Source: Rhizophagus irregularis (taxonomy: Eukaryota; Glomeromycota; Glomeromycetes; Glomerales; Glomeraceae). From it: 64,000 nt of DNA. The stretch is from positions 1,800,501-1,864,500 of the forward strand of contig NC_089447.1 of assembly GCF_026210795.1 (NCBI RefSeq), in the 5' to 3' direction. How positions within the stretch are numbered: position 1 is the stretch's first letter; every line of letters begins with the position of its first letter. Positions 23,566 through 34,103 of this stretch are shown here, in pieces. The translations under genes and the position numbers were made by a program. The notes below the pieces were generated by a model. The model was not told the origin of the DNA. It worked only from the letters and a program-made list of their open reading frames with translations, and did not search any database.

Positions 23566-23780
23566 AATGTTCAAAACACTTTATTATTAAAATCTATTCT
23601 ATATAGTCACAATCTATCTATAGTTACTATTACACCTATTTTCAAAAATCTCATATTAAAAAGAACCGTTTATAATCACAGTTATATAAAGAATATATTA
23701 AATAACTTGGCATCTAATAATCGTACAAAGATGTACCATAGCTTGTTAGAATCATCTCATTGAGACGAATCGAATGGTGG

Positions 23781-23798
23781 TAGTTTTATTCTTTTATG
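23781..23798. repeat. Left 18-bp target-site duplication of the LINE
   Basis: TAGTTTTATTCTTTTATG, identical to 31640-31657. Bases outside the match differ on both sides, so the duplication is exactly 18 bp. The flank just before it contains the hairpin module GAGACGAATCGAATGGTGG. Confidence 0.95.
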
Positions 23799-24052
23799 TG
23801 TAAACAGTCTTGTGACTTTATCTTTTATTTATACTTTGGACTTCGAAAAGTAATCGAACAATATTACAAAAATAAGAAAATAAACTAATAAAAAATAAAA
23901 AGAGTAGCTTCACGACTCATACAAGTAAAGAAATCTAAACTAAAATAAAATTAAAGCAAAGAAAAACTGAACTATTACAGAATCGCATACCCCAACTTTA
24001 CCCGAAGCAAGCCAGTGTGAGTCAACTATCCAACATCCAAAAATCCAGTCTG

Positions 24053-27000
24053 TTACCAGAAAGAAATCCTAAGAGGTTGAACTGTTAAGCGGCGCAGAAA
24101 ATCCAAGTGCGAGATCCAAGATCCACCCCGAATTATAGAAGAGGATATCCAAGAAATCCAGGAATCCTGAGAAACTGACGCCAAAGAAGAGTTGTGTTGT
24201 TGTGGAGAAGTAGTATTAGGGAAAGAATTTGTAGATGGGCCACGTAATTTGGAAGCAGCCGAGATACCCTGCGACTCCTCCCAAGCATGAAAAAGAACAT
24301 TCCGACACAGCCAAATTTCACCATATAATTCGACTTGGAAGTCATTAAGAAGGGGAGAAATAATCTTGTATATAACAGAGAGAGGAAAGTATTGATTCAA
24401 AAATGCCGTTAAATGCGCAGGCAACAACCCTCGAGTAAGCCAAAGACAGGATGAAGAAGGAGCTTCATAGTTCCAGCAATCCAAAGCAAAGAACTCGGTA
24501 TGAAAGGAATTATCCAAAGATTTCAAGGCTAGGAAAGAAGATAAACAAGAATCTCTAAATTTAATAACTTCAGACCGGTGTGTTAAACAGGGATTTAAAT
24601 CCGGTAAAATATAAGGACAAGTCCAAAGATGATTCAAATCTTCAGGAGCAGAATTACACTGCGGACAGAGCCAGTCAGGAGAATATAAGTAAGGTTTACG
24701 TTGTTGAAGAGTAGTTAAGGTAGGCAACATATCCAAAAGAAGTTTAATACGGAAGATCCAAAATTCAGGACGACCATTCTTATGTGAAACGAAACCTTTA
24801 ATTTGTGAAAGGCAAAAATATATACCAGCCCAATCAAAAAGTGAAGGAGAACCAAGAGCAGTAAAACGCGCTAGCGAACAAAAAGATAAAAGAGCACGAG
24901 CATCTGCAATAGAGCGGAGAAAATGTCGAATATTCACGTCAATAGGCAAGGAGTTAAAAGTCAACAAGCATGGAGCATGACAAAATGTTGAAAGTGGAAT
25001 ATTGGGTTGTAAAGACGAATGAGCAGCTTTTGCCAAAGAATCCGCTTGTATATTGTAGATGTCATCGCCATGGGCAGGGACTTTAATCAAATCGACATTA
25101 AGATTACGATCCATGATAAGTTGTCGAATAGAAAGCCAAAGAAGATGATTAGGTTCTCGGAGCAACTTCGGTGAGAAAGGAGCATCAACAAACCGTGTCC
25201 ATAGTGAAATTAACTGATTACAATCAGTATGAATAGAGATTGACGAGTCACGGGAAAGGGCGTTCAATCCTAATAGAACAGCAGAAATTTCGGAACGCAA
25301 AGCGGAAGGAAAGTAAGAAGGGAGATGCATGGAAGAAGATTCCAGAAGAAGTCCAACATCATCAAGAGCAATCCAAGCAGAAGTCATGGAAGAAGGCGAA
25401 GAAGCATTGGCAGGATGGAACGAACCATCTGTGTACAGAGATTGCACCGAAAGTGGTAAAATAGTGTCTTCAATTCTATCGATTCTATCCTTAAAGAGAG
25501 GAGAAAGAGCGAGAGACGCGTTCGAAAAATGAACAAGAGCCAAGGAAGTCGCATAACTCCATGAAGTAGACAGAGTAATGGGAAGATAAGCCGCGAAAAC
25601 TTTGGCATTTCGGGTAGGATAGCCCACAGTATCCGATAGAGTTACATTAAAAAAACATTTCTCACTATTACAGCGTTGTCTGATGGCAGATTTCATGGAT
25701 AAGGCGGGAATGTTAAGAGCACAACCGGGACAAGGGTCATAGGATCGTTCATCAGCCGAGGTAGATACAGGAAGCCAATGAGACATAATAGCCGAGTTTT
25801 GTTTCTTATAAGTGATACACACACGACCAACAGATAAAGTTTGAGTAGCAGAGTCAAGAGTAACAGCCCATTGAGGATAAAAAGAATAATCTTTAACAGT
25901 ATGATCTAATAAACAAGGAGAAGCTAAAGTAAAAGAAGAATTAATAAAGTATGAAGATAAAAGTAAAGTAGAAGAAGAAGAAGAGAGAAAATTATTATTG
26001 ATAAAAGTAAACCAATTAGGGATCCGTCCTTTACGACCAACGATACTAAGATAACGAAGGTCAGGCCAATTCATAAGATAACGTCCACAAGGAGAAACCA
26101 ACTGAGCAAGCGCAAATATATTCAGGTTTTTCCAAAGTTTCCAACTCGATTGAAAAATGGAATGAGGTAGAATAGATCGGAGTGGCAGAGCAGGTTGTAG
26201 ATCATGCCTCGGAGGCCGGAAGGAAAGAGACCACGTGATGTTCAAACGTGAAGAAAACAATAACGAATTAAACAAAGTGTGCGTTCGCAAAGAAACGATC
26301 TGCGACCATGGTTCTAAGCTAATAGTAGACGGGCAACTTTCAGCACCCAAATATCCTTGAAGATAGGAGATAGCATAAAGAGCAAAATCTTTGAAATCAG
26401 GATGAGTGAAAATTTTTTGCCAAGATGCCATATGGGAAGAAAGAAAGTGATAGAAAGCATTTTGAATCGAAAAGGGAAGTTTAAGAAATAACAAGGGCAA
26501 CGGAGTAGTCGTAGCAAGACCAGCTTTTCTTCGAAGTACTGAAAACAGGGGCATGACAATTGATTGAATAGTACTTTCAGAGAAAAGGGTAGTTTGAAGA
26601 CGAAATTCCAATCGCGGAAGAAGGACAGCATTATAGAGATAGGCCACATGTTGTGCTAATAATTTCTTCGGTCCCAGGAGAGCTGCCATATCTTTAACCA
26701 TGGAACGCGCTTGTTTGAGAACAAAATCAGAAGAGGCGGATAAAGAAAACCAAACGCCTAAAAAGCGAAAGGAAGCATGCAAAGATAAAGAGGAAAGGGA
26801 AAGAAACAAATCAGAAACTAAAAAAGAAGGTGTAAGATCAAAAATAATCTTTGAGGAAGGGGAAGAAGATGAAAGAAGAACATATTTAGCTGAATTAGCT
26901 TGAACATTATTTAAAGTATAAAATTCAGCAGTAATAGAAAGACGGTCTTCTATTCCAGATTTTGAAGAAGCAATAAGTGTAGAATCATCCATAAACGTTA

Positions 27001-29437
27001 AATGTGAAATTGGTAAAGAATGTTGTTCAAATTCAAGTGGAGAGTAATTTAAAAGAGCTGAAGATTTTAAAATAAAAGGATCTCGTGCTTCTTGATTCAA
27101 AACAGTGAGTAAGGGATCCAAATAAATAACCCAAAGAAGAGGGGAAATAATTTCTCCTTGATCGATACCAACACGTACTCTATAAGCAGCTGTATCGCCA
27201 TGACATGTAATTATCTTATTATTTCGTCGTGTAAAAAGATTTAAAATAAATTGCACTAAAAGTGCAGGGATATGTAACCTATCTAAAGCTAGTTTAAGCA
27301 TATTTAAATCCATAGAATCAAAAGCTTTAGAGATATCTTGAGAAACGATCCATAGTTCCTGATCATCAGTAGAGTCATGTTTATGTTGATGAATAATCGC
27401 ATCCAGCATTTTGATAGGGACATCAGTAGAACCACCAGGTAAACCAGCAAAATTACCACCTTGAAGAATTTTATTATCAGCAAGGATGTTGGAAAGACGA
27501 TTCGTGATGACCTTAACTACACATTTACGAACTGTTTCCAGAAGTGTAATAGGTCGAGTGTTCTTAAGTTGAGCATCAAAGTCATGAGGTTTAGGAATAG
27601 GATAAACCACGGCTTCACGCCAGTCAGCAGGAATATCACCACGAGAAAGGCAAGTATTGGCAAGTAAAAGAGAAAAATCCAAGGCTTCACCGGACAAATG
27701 TTTGATCATCTCATAAGAAATTTTTGAAGGGCCGGAAGCTTTATTATTTGGCATGGAGGAAATCACAGTAGACCATTCTTGTAGGGAAATAGGCGCCAAA
27801 ACAGGATCATATAATGAAGCAGATACATTTGTAAGAGGAGTGTAAGCTTGTTGCCATCGGGCGGGAAATGAAGTGATGGAAGAATAGTGGACCAACGGAG
27901 GAGAAACAATTGATTGAAAATGAGAAACAGCCGCATGTTTAATATCTGAAGGATCCGTTAATAAAGTAGGAGTTGAGTCCAAAACGACCAGAACACGGTC
28001 AAGAACAATTGAACGTTTTTCTACTGATAAGGCAGAATCGATAAAAGTACCGAGCGAGGTCGAAAAGTGTTCATCACGTAGTGCAGTATAATATTCCACT
28101 GAGTCCGTAAGGTGTTGGGCGAATTTAGTAGATAAAAAGGCAGAAACTAAATTCTTCTGTGATCGTAAAAACGATTTAAATACAGATACAGGGGTTGTAG
28201 AATAGGTAGGAACTGAGTAATCAGGGAGTAAGGATGCAAGATTTTCAAGATGGGAGGGTAAAGCGGCAGTCATTTGCGCAATCTGAGTAAGCCGATTAGA
28301 ACGACGAGTAGTAAGGCGATATAAGAATCGATCTAAAAACTTGTTAATAGCAATAAGTTTAGTTAATTCAGGAGAGTACGAATGTCGGTGTGTGTTAGAG
28401 ACTTTTTGAAAGGGTAAAGTTTCAATAGCAGCACTAATTATGGCAGCTTTCAATACATGCCACATACGATCAAGAGAAAGAGAAGAGAAATCAAAATTAG
28501 GGTGATATTGTCTATCTAAATAAACTCCAAGAGAATCATCTACTTCAGTGGTAAAATTATTCCATTGTTCAACTGAAGTGGAAGCGTAAGAGAAAATAGT
28601 ACGCATTTCTTTTTTTTGTTTGAGACGAGATTTAGCCAAAATAGCCAGGCAAGAACTGAAGTCAAAAACAGTTAAAAGAACTTTGTGATCTGTAAAAGGA
28701 CGATCAAGGAGATCCGGGCAAGTAACCACTTGCGAAAAAAGACCAGGGGCAGGAAAACCAGGTGAAGACCAAATATAATCCAGTCTTGAAGATCCATTAT
28801 CATGAAAAAAAGTGGGATCAGGACCATTTGTAGAGGAGTGAGCTTGATGATCGGTAAAAAACTGAGAAGAAAGCAAGCGAAGAAGCTTAAAATGATTAGG
28901 TGAATAATTAGAATGAGCGATTACATCAGCATTGAAGTCGCCAAGAATAACTACAAAATAATTATTAGCACGGGCATAATCGAGCCAAGAAAGAAGTTTG
29001 GCAATAAGATCATTGCAAATAGATTGATGAACAGAACCAGAAGAGGGATAATATATAGAAATAATAGAAATTTTAGTTTGATAAAAGAACAAGTCTAATT
29101 TAAGAAGTCGACCGTTCCAAGAATCAATTGTTTGAACATGTTTATGAAGGGGATTTCGTAACAAAATACCAACACCATCATGAGGGCGAAAAGAAGATGA
29201 ACAAGCCCAATAAGATTTAAAGTGATGTTGGGAGTGTTCGGTTTTGAAAATAAATTTTGCATTTGAAGGGGAAAGACGCGTATCATTAATAGATAAAGCA
29301 CCAAAAGAGAAGTGGAGAAAAAAATTAAGCAAATGTTGTTGTCGAACTGGGGAACATAAACCATTAACATTTAATTGACCAAATTTAATAAGGGGAGAGG
29401 GGTGAGGGGAAAAATTATGTTTATTGTTGTCCATCAT
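24053..29437 (-). CDS. LINE ORF2: APE endonuclease, reverse transcriptase, RNase H
   Basis: An uninterrupted 1794-residue polyprotein that would nick target DNA and copy the element RNA. APE endonuclease at residues 15-255: QLNVNGL, GDFN near 166, LDYIW near 220, TDHK near 250. Reverse transcriptase at about 560-850: DISKAFD with the first catalytic Asp near 701, IDQGEIISPLLW near 759, and FMDD near 815 (Phe-Met in place of the usual Tyr/Phe-Ala). RNase H at about 1330-1470: YTDGSF, RSEISAVLLGL, HTDCNQL, and KVPAHGDDIYNIQADSLAKA, so all acidic positions look present. A CPQC ... HLWTCP knuckle lies near 1591-1608 and a CPGC/C-x4-C cluster near 1235-1261. The start is the first of two Met codons, 49 nt after the ORF1 stop, suggesting reinitiation. 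The smaller frames on both strands over this interval are shadows. Confidence 0.95.
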   Translation of the reverse strand: MMDNNKHNFSPHPSPLIKFGQLNVNGLCSPVRQQHLLNFFLHFSFGALSINDTRLSPSNAKFIFKTEHSQHHFKSYWACSSSFRPHDGVGILLRNPLHKHVQTIDSWNGRLLKLDLFFYQTKISIISIYYPSSGSVHQSICNDLIAKLLSWLDYARANNYFVVILGDFNADVIAHSNYSPNHFKLLRLLSSQFFTDHQAHSSTNGPDPTFFHDNGSSRLDYIWSSPGFPAPGLFSQVVTCPDLLDRPFTDHKVLLTVFDFSSCLAILAKSRLKQKKEMRTIFSYASTSVEQWNNFTTEVDDSLGVYLDRQYHPNFDFSSLSLDRMWHVLKAAIISAAIETLPFQKVSNTHRHSYSPELTKLIAINKFLDRFLYRLTTRRSNRLTQIAQMTAALPSHLENLASLLPDYSVPTYSTTPVSVFKSFLRSQKNLVSAFLSTKFAQHLTDSVEYYTALRDEHFSTSLGTFIDSALSVEKRSIVLDRVLVVLDSTPTLLTDPSDIKHAAVSHFQSIVSPPLVHYSSITSFPARWQQAYTPLTNVSASLYDPVLAPISLQEWSTVISSMPNNKASGPSKISYEMIKHLSGEALDFSLLLANTCLSRGDIPADWREAVVYPIPKPHDFDAQLKNTRPITLLETVRKCVVKVITNRLSNILADNKILQGGNFAGLPGGSTDVPIKMLDAIIHQHKHDSTDDQELWIVSQDISKAFDSMDLNMLKLALDRLHIPALLVQFILNLFTRRNNKIITCHGDTAAYRVRVGIDQGEIISPLLWVIYLDPLLTVLNQEARDPFILKSSALLNYSPLEFEQHSLPISHLTFMDDSTLIASSKSGIEDRLSITAEFYTLNNVQANSAKYVLLSSSSPSSKIIFDLTPSFLVSDLFLSLSSLSLHASFRFLGVWFSLSASSDFVLKQARSMVKDMAALLGPKKLLAQHVAYLYNAVLLPRLEFRLQTTLFSESTIQSIVMPLFSVLRRKAGLATTTPLPLLFLKLPFSIQNAFYHFLSSHMASWQKIFTHPDFKDFALYAISYLQGYLGAESCPSTISLEPWSQIVSLRTHTLFNSLLFSSRLNITWSLSFRPPRHDLQPALPLRSILPHSIFQSSWKLWKNLNIFALAQLVSPCGRYLMNWPDLRYLSIVGRKGRIPNWFTFINNNFLSSSSSTLLLSSYFINSSFTLASPCLLDHTVKDYSFYPQWAVTLDSATQTLSVGRVCITYKKQNSAIMSHWLPVSTSADERSYDPCPGCALNIPALSMKSAIRQRCNSEKCFFNVTLSDTVGYPTRNAKVFAAYLPITLSTSWSYATSLALVHFSNASLALSPLFKDRIDRIEDTILPLSVQSLYTDGSFHPANASSPSSMTSAWIALDDVGLLLESSSMHLPSYFPSALRSEISAVLLGLNALSRDSSISIHTDCNQLISLWTRFVDAPFSPKLLREPNHLLWLSIRQLIMDRNLNVDLIKVPAHGDDIYNIQADSLAKAAHSSLQPNIPLSTFCHAPCLLTFNSLPIDVNIRHFLRSIADARALLSFCSLARFTALGSPSLFDWAGIYFCLSQIKGFVSHKNGRPEFWIFRIKLLLDMLPTLTTLQQRKPYLYSPDWLCPQCNSAPEDLNHLWTCPYILPDLNPCLTHRSEVIKFRDSCLSSFLALKSLDNSFHTEFFALDCWNYEAPSSSCLWLTRGLLPAHLTAFLNQYFPLSVIYKIISPLLNDFQVELYGEIWLCRNVLFHAWEESQGISAASKLRGPSTNSFPNTTSPQQHNSSLASVSQDSWISWISSSIIRGGSWISHLDFLRRLTVQPLRISFW

Positions 29438-29486
29438 TATTACACACTGATAAATCGGTAATAAAGAAGAGGGAAAAAAAGAACAA

Positions 29487-31503
29487 TTATTGATTAGCTT
29501 GGCCTTGTTGCCGAGCTAAGATGAGGTTGTTTTGTTGGATTCCTTCTTTAATCGAGCCAGCCAAAGAGGCAACGGTATCGGAAAGAGAGGAGAGACGCTG
29601 TTCCATATCAATAGGGGAGGAAGGAGCGATGTTGGAAGGTGGAATGGGAGCAAAATGAGGAATCGGGGAAAAACCACTTGTTGATTGCAAAGGGGGAGAA
29701 TTAACATCAACGAGGATATTATTATCAGTTCGATTCACTGTATCATCCCATTCTTGCATAGAGGAAAGGATGTAGGAAGGAGGTTTAGTGACAAAAGGGC
29801 CAGGAATAGGAGCACGAGCAGCCATAGCAGATTCCAAATTAGTGATGCGGCTGTTCATGGTAGCAAATTGTGTGGTAAGAAGGGCTAATTCTTCAACTAC
29901 TTTTTCAAGAGCAGCACCAATAGATTTCCAATCAGTAAGCACAGTAAGAGGAGCAGGGTATGTAACATCCATGCCATCAGCATAGTGATCAAGTTCATTT
30001 GCATCAGGAATACGGCGACGTTGATTATTATTGTTGTTGTTAAGATTGTCGCGATTCCATGGTCGATGTTGAGAACGAGAACGAGATTGTTGTCGGTTAT
30101 TAGGTCTGGATTTAGAACGATGGCGAGAAGCGATTGGTACGGCTTTGTCCATCATTATTGTTATCAGGGCGGGCAAAACGGTTATGTCGTTTAGCAGGAT
30201 GAGAAGGAGGTAGATGCTTGTTATATAAAGCACGTAATTTATCATTAGATTGCCAAGGGCGAGAAGGGCGATTAGGTCTAGATGAAGAACCACATCGATC
30301 AGGGGTTACAATTAGGGCGACCACATCGATGACGAAGTAGGCTTCCATCCGGAGAATGCCAGGTAAGGCCAACTTTGCGAGACACATGAAATAGATTTAG
30401 CATTTTCCATAGCCGTTTCAGAGGCAAAATGGCAATAGGCGTAAGATTTGGGATTGTAAGAATTCATAGAGAAGGGAACATTGATAGATTTAGCGGAAAT
30501 TTTATCGGCAATTTCAGCAAGATCGAGTGCTATAGTGCCACGCGGGAGACCGGCAAGTAAAGCAACATAAGCGCGTCTTTCAGCGCGTTGTTCAGGGTGA
30601 GAAAGTAGCGGGGCAGATACGCAAACAATGTCCTTCACAAAGGACGCCCCAGGTAGAGTCGAGGTTCTGTAAAGCACCAGTAGATTCAAAGGTAATGTAT
30701 GCAGTACGATAAAGTTTAGATAAACGGGTATGGCAACGAGTAATATTGCCGTAACGAGAAAAGGTACCACGCAGAAGAGCGTCAGTAAGAAAAAGGGGGA
30801 TATCGGTAATCACCAGGGTACGCACGTGTTCATCAGCCTTAATAGCCTGGGAGTCATATGCATGGAAATGCAAGCCAAACAAAGAATCCATAGGGGAGGC
30901 TGTGGCGTTGTCAAGATCTTCCTTTTTTCGGAAGTGGACGATGATCCTCTTCAAATCGTTGGATCCACTACACGTGGCACGACTACCATAAGAGGAGAAC
31001 AAGGAAAGTTGTCGATCAACCGCGTCGCACGCTTCACAGTTCGAAGCGAAGTGATTCCAAAAGCCATCAACATCATTAGGAGCGGCCGAGGCGTAGAAAA
31101 GTGTAGGTTGAGATTGTACTGCAGCTTGGGACGCGTCCGGAGAGGCAGCACGTTTAGGGAAAGAGACTGCGGGAGTAATTTCAGGGCTTTTGCCTTTATC
31201 GTTGTTGTTAGCAGGGGCGTGTTGTGAAGCATCGAGAGAGGAGGTATCGGGTTGAGAAGGTATCTCGGCGGAAGTTGTCTCAGCAGGGGCCAGGGGAGGC
31301 GTGAGAGGTTTATCACATCCATGACAGAGTCTTCGCACTGACTCTGGTACGTTTATTAGTAGAGGTGGTCGAAGGTGGAGTGTTCGAAGGGCCAGACATG
31401 GGAACGACCAGAAACGTTGCCAGTTGGAGGCTCTAGAGACAGGACGTTTAGATGTAGTATCTTTGTTAGACTGGTTATTTTTCTTTTTGTTATCTTTACC
31501 CAT
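29487..31503 (-). pseudogene. LINE ORF1 (RRM/zinc-knuckle RNA-binding protein) with four same-direction frame changes
   Basis: Four or five overlapping frames make up one protein of about 660 residues. Frame A (31503-30592): a basic start (MGKDNKKKNN), a Pro/Ser-rich stretch, and an RRM-like fold around RTLVITDIPLFLTDALLRGT and YRTAYITF. Frame B (to about 30390): a second RRM with YVALLAGLP and KSYAYCHFASE. Frame C: a knuckle-like LTWHSPDGSLLRHRCGRP then NCNP. Frame D: DRCGSSSRPNRPSRPW, basic. Frame E (to 29487): an Arg/Ser-rich stretch, then a coiled-coil-like tail (ALEKVVEELALLTTQFATMN). Each change needs one base to be skipped in the sense of reading. Likely role is binding element RNA to form the particle. 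Broken copy, assembly error or recoding are all possible. Confidence 0.75.
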
Positions 31504-31639
31504 TTGTAAAGTGTCGTAGTAGTTATCTAAAATAAAGAAATTATAAAGAAAAAGTAATAAAAAACTCCGAAAAAATTTTTTATTTTTTCGTAAATATTGT
31601 CAAGTGAGCAGAACGGGAGAGAGTTTTTTTTTAGTTTTT

Positions 31640-31657
31640 TAGTTTTATTCTTTTATG
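31640..31657. repeat. Right 18-bp target-site duplication of the LINE
   Basis: Identical copy of 23781-23798; it lies at the 5' end of the element. Confidence 0.95.
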
Positions 31658-31789
31658 ATTACTGGCTGACAAGTTATTCGACAAAATGTTAAACATCAGC
31701 ATTATAATATTTCTTGATTTACGTTTACTGTGCCATTTAACATTTTGCTAAATTTCTTGGTACCTAGTAATTATAAAAAGACAATTAAT

Positions 31790-32150
31790 GGCTCGTTGGA
31801 ATCGCCTCATCAAGACGAATCGAATAGTGGTAAGCTCATCTCTCTGTGATTTATATCGACGGAGTTACTACTTAAAAACTATTTAATATTTTTTAATTTT
31901 GGAAATTGACTTAGTGATTTGATTTCAGTGTATCTTACACCATTAGATTCGTCTCATCAAGACGAATCGAATGGTGGTAAGATCATCTCTCTATGATCAA
32001 TATTGGCAGAGTTATTACATAAAAACCATTAATATTTTTTAAATTGATCTAGTGATTGGATTTCGATGTATCTTATACCATTAGATTCGTCTCATCAAGA
32101 CGAATTGAATGGCAGTAAGTTCATCTCTCCACAATTAATATTGGCGTAAC
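31790..32150. repeat. Tandem hairpin-module repeat, three copies
   Basis: Units of about 130-150 bp start near 31795, 31947 and 32080. Each opens with a GATTCGTCTCATCAAGACGA-type hairpin, then TCGAATGGTGGTAAGATCAT and CTCTCTATGATC, then TTGGC...GTTATTAC. The same module occurs six times in the 3442-4639 foldback element, once at 23748-23780, and in eroded form near 46715. Confidence 0.8.
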
Positions 32151-32219
32151 TACAATACAATAAAGTTTTAAGTATAATTCTGACCAAAATTATGTTAATT
32201 TTTGGCCAGAATTATGATA

Positions 32220-32312
32220 TACAAATATAAGAAATTTTTTATATAGTTACATCTCTTTATAATTACCAAATATGAACTGTCCCAAATGTGTAACTATAAA
32301 GAGAGTTGACTG
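32220..32312. mobile_element. Right terminus of a pogo-type element
   Basis: The inverted end reads CAGTCAACTCTCTTTATAGT, followed by more TATAGTTAC/TATAATTAC subrepeats; TA follows at 32313. It pairs with the left terminus at 19599. Removing the LINE plus one duplication leaves a carrier of about 4.85 kb. Confidence 0.6.
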
Positions 32313-32329
32313 TATAGTTCTTTTAATTA

Positions 32330-32798
32330 AATATAATGTAAAGAAATAATGGTGTAGAGCTGTTTTCCAGAAAATGTATTAGGATTACTAGTAAAAGTTA
32401 ATGAAAAAATGAATTATCAGAACTATATCTAAATATTTGAATCATATTTAATACCAATAATTAATAATGATTTTTATAGGCAGGGTTATTAATTTATTTT
32501 AAGATGATAATGTATCTATTTATACTGCTAAAAACATTAAAAAATAAAATAAATCAAAATTCTGGAAAATTGGCCAAGTCAATCACCTGACTTGAATCTC
32601 ATTAAACACCTATAGTTAGAATTAAAAAGGCATATCAAAAGATGATTCAAACTTGCAAAAAATGTGAAGGAATTGAAGGATGCTTTAAATGAAGAGTGGA
32701 ATAAAATTCCTAATGATTTTTTAATAAATTTAATTAAAAGTATGCCTTGCAGAATTGAAGCATGTATTGCAAATAATGGCTGGCCAACTAAATATTAG
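32330..32798 (+). pseudogene. Tc1/mariner transposase C-terminal relic
   Basis: A frame with several stops reads DDNVSIYTAKNIKK, then WPSQSPDLNLIKHL-stop-LELKRHI, then ELKDALNEEWNKIPNDFLIN and SMPCRIEACIANNGWPTKY. This is the classical Tc1 catalytic tail (QDNAxxH ... W-P-x-x-S-P-D-L-N-P-I-E). The final Glu of the catalytic triad is Lys here, and stops occur at least three times, so it is inactive. N-terminal and terminal repeats were not found. Confidence 0.82.
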
Positions 32799-33069
32799 TT
32801 TTATATATGGTTTAGCTAATAAACTTTAAAATTTTAACTCCAATCATTATGTACATTTTTGAGAAATTAATAAATATTTGGTATTCACTACTTTTGTTTA
32901 GATAGTGTATATATTAAATAAAATAATAGAGAATACTTATTATAAATGAATATTTAAATTATTTAAATATTACATTTACAAGTGATAGTTTTATTTGCAA
33001 ATAAAAGTGAAAGAAGTGAAAGTAATATAAGTTGAATCATATTAAGAAATTTTAAATTTTCTTTATTCC

Positions 33070-33537
33070 TTAAACTGTTTTGCAGCCAAATTTGCCTGCA
33101 ATTTTGTTTTTTAATTAAAGACACTTTTAAATATCTTAAAATATTTTATTACATAAACCAATATTTTTGTAATAAATTTTATAGTATTTTCTAAGTAAAA
33201 ATTGAAAAAAAGTTAATGATTTTTTAAAAGTAAATGATCAACAAATTATAACAAATAGTAGCTAAATTTTTCAAATTAAAATATCTTTTTATCCATTAAT
33301 AATCCTAAAAATATAAAATTACTACCATTTGATACAACTATTTGTTATAATTTGTCCATCTTTTACTTTTAAAAAATCATTAATCAAATTTAATTTTTTT
33401 TTTCAATTTTTACTTAGAAATCACTATAGAATTTATTATAAAATATTGGTTTATGTAATAAAATATTTTAAGGTATTTAAAAATGTTTTTAATTAAAAAA
33501 TAAAATTGCAGGCAAATTTGACTGCAAAACAGTTTAA
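33070..33537. mobile_element. 468-bp near-perfect palindromic MITE
   Basis: The ends TTAAACTGTTTTGCAG and CTGCAAAACAGTTTAA are exact inverse copies, followed inwards by AAATTTGCCTGCAATTT on both arms. Complementarity continues almost to the centre near 33303. TTAA at both extremities might be a TTAA target duplication, but this is not certain. It abuts the hAT-like element at 33547. Confidence 0.8.
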
Positions 33538-33546
33538 TAGATAGAA

Positions 33547-34095
33547 TAGAGTTTTGAATGGGTCAGGTCAGGTCAAGTTAATTGATAATCCTGACCTGAA
33601 AATTTTTTTCAGTTCAGTTATATCAGATTATCTGTTTAACCTGACCTGAACTGAAACCTGAAAATTTTAAGGATTTTTATTAAAATATTAAAAAAAAATG
33701 GTGCAAAACATTTTTTAAAAGGTGTGTAACTAACTTTTTTTATATAAAATCAATATAAAAAAATGAATTCTGATACCGCAATTCACTTTTTATATAAAAT
33801 CAATATAAAAAAATGAATTCTGATACCGCAATTCACTTTTTATATATAAAATCAATATAAAAAATGAATTCTAATACCGTAATTTACTTTTTATATATAG
33901 AATTAACATAAAAATATGAATTCTAATACCATCACTTATATTATATAAAATCATAGTTTCAGGTTAACAGGTTATTCGGGTTATATTGATATTATAATCT
34001 GAACTGATGCTGAATTGAAATTGCTAAATCTGACCTGATAAATTCAAATCAACCTGTCAGGTTACCTGAATTTGGTCAACCTGTTCAGAACTCTA
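33547..34095. mobile_element. 549-bp hAT-like element with GGTCA subterminal array
   Basis: The left tip TAGAGTTTTGAATGGGTCAG matches the inverted right tip TAGAGTTCTGAACAGGTTGA. Flanks AGATAGAA (33539-33546) and GAATAGAA (34096-34103) agree at 6 of 8. Next to the left tip GGTCA repeats with period 5, and TGACC/AACCTG repeats mirror it on the right. The core has about four copies of a unit near 54-60 bp containing AAAATGAATTCTGATACCGC (33730-33950). Confidence 0.78.
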
Positions 34096-34103
34096 GAATA
34101 GAA

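Larger units (their letters stand above)
23799..31639 (-). mobile_element. Non-LTR retrotransposon (LINE), nearly full length
   Basis: A 7.84-kb insertion bounded by an exact 18-bp duplication. On the minus strand it has a short 5' UTR (31639-31504), an ORF1 region with RRM-like domains, a gap of 49 nt, a 1794-codon ORF2 (endonuclease, reverse transcriptase, RNase H) and a 254-bp 3' UTR ending CAAGACTGTTTACA, without a long poly(A). Domain order endonuclease-RT-RNase H with an RRM-bearing ORF1 fits I/Tad1-like clades. The perfect duplication and intact ORF2 imply a recent insertion, yet ORF1 is not open throughout. Confidence 0.95.

Noticed and set aside
23260-23763. 167-codon plus-strand frame
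   Set aside because: Decayed AATATTACG repeat read through, continuing into transposon end sequence.
25240-25532. Lys/Glu-rich plus-strand frames inside the LINE
   Set aside because: Antisense shadows of ORF2, as are the other small frames in 24133-29370.
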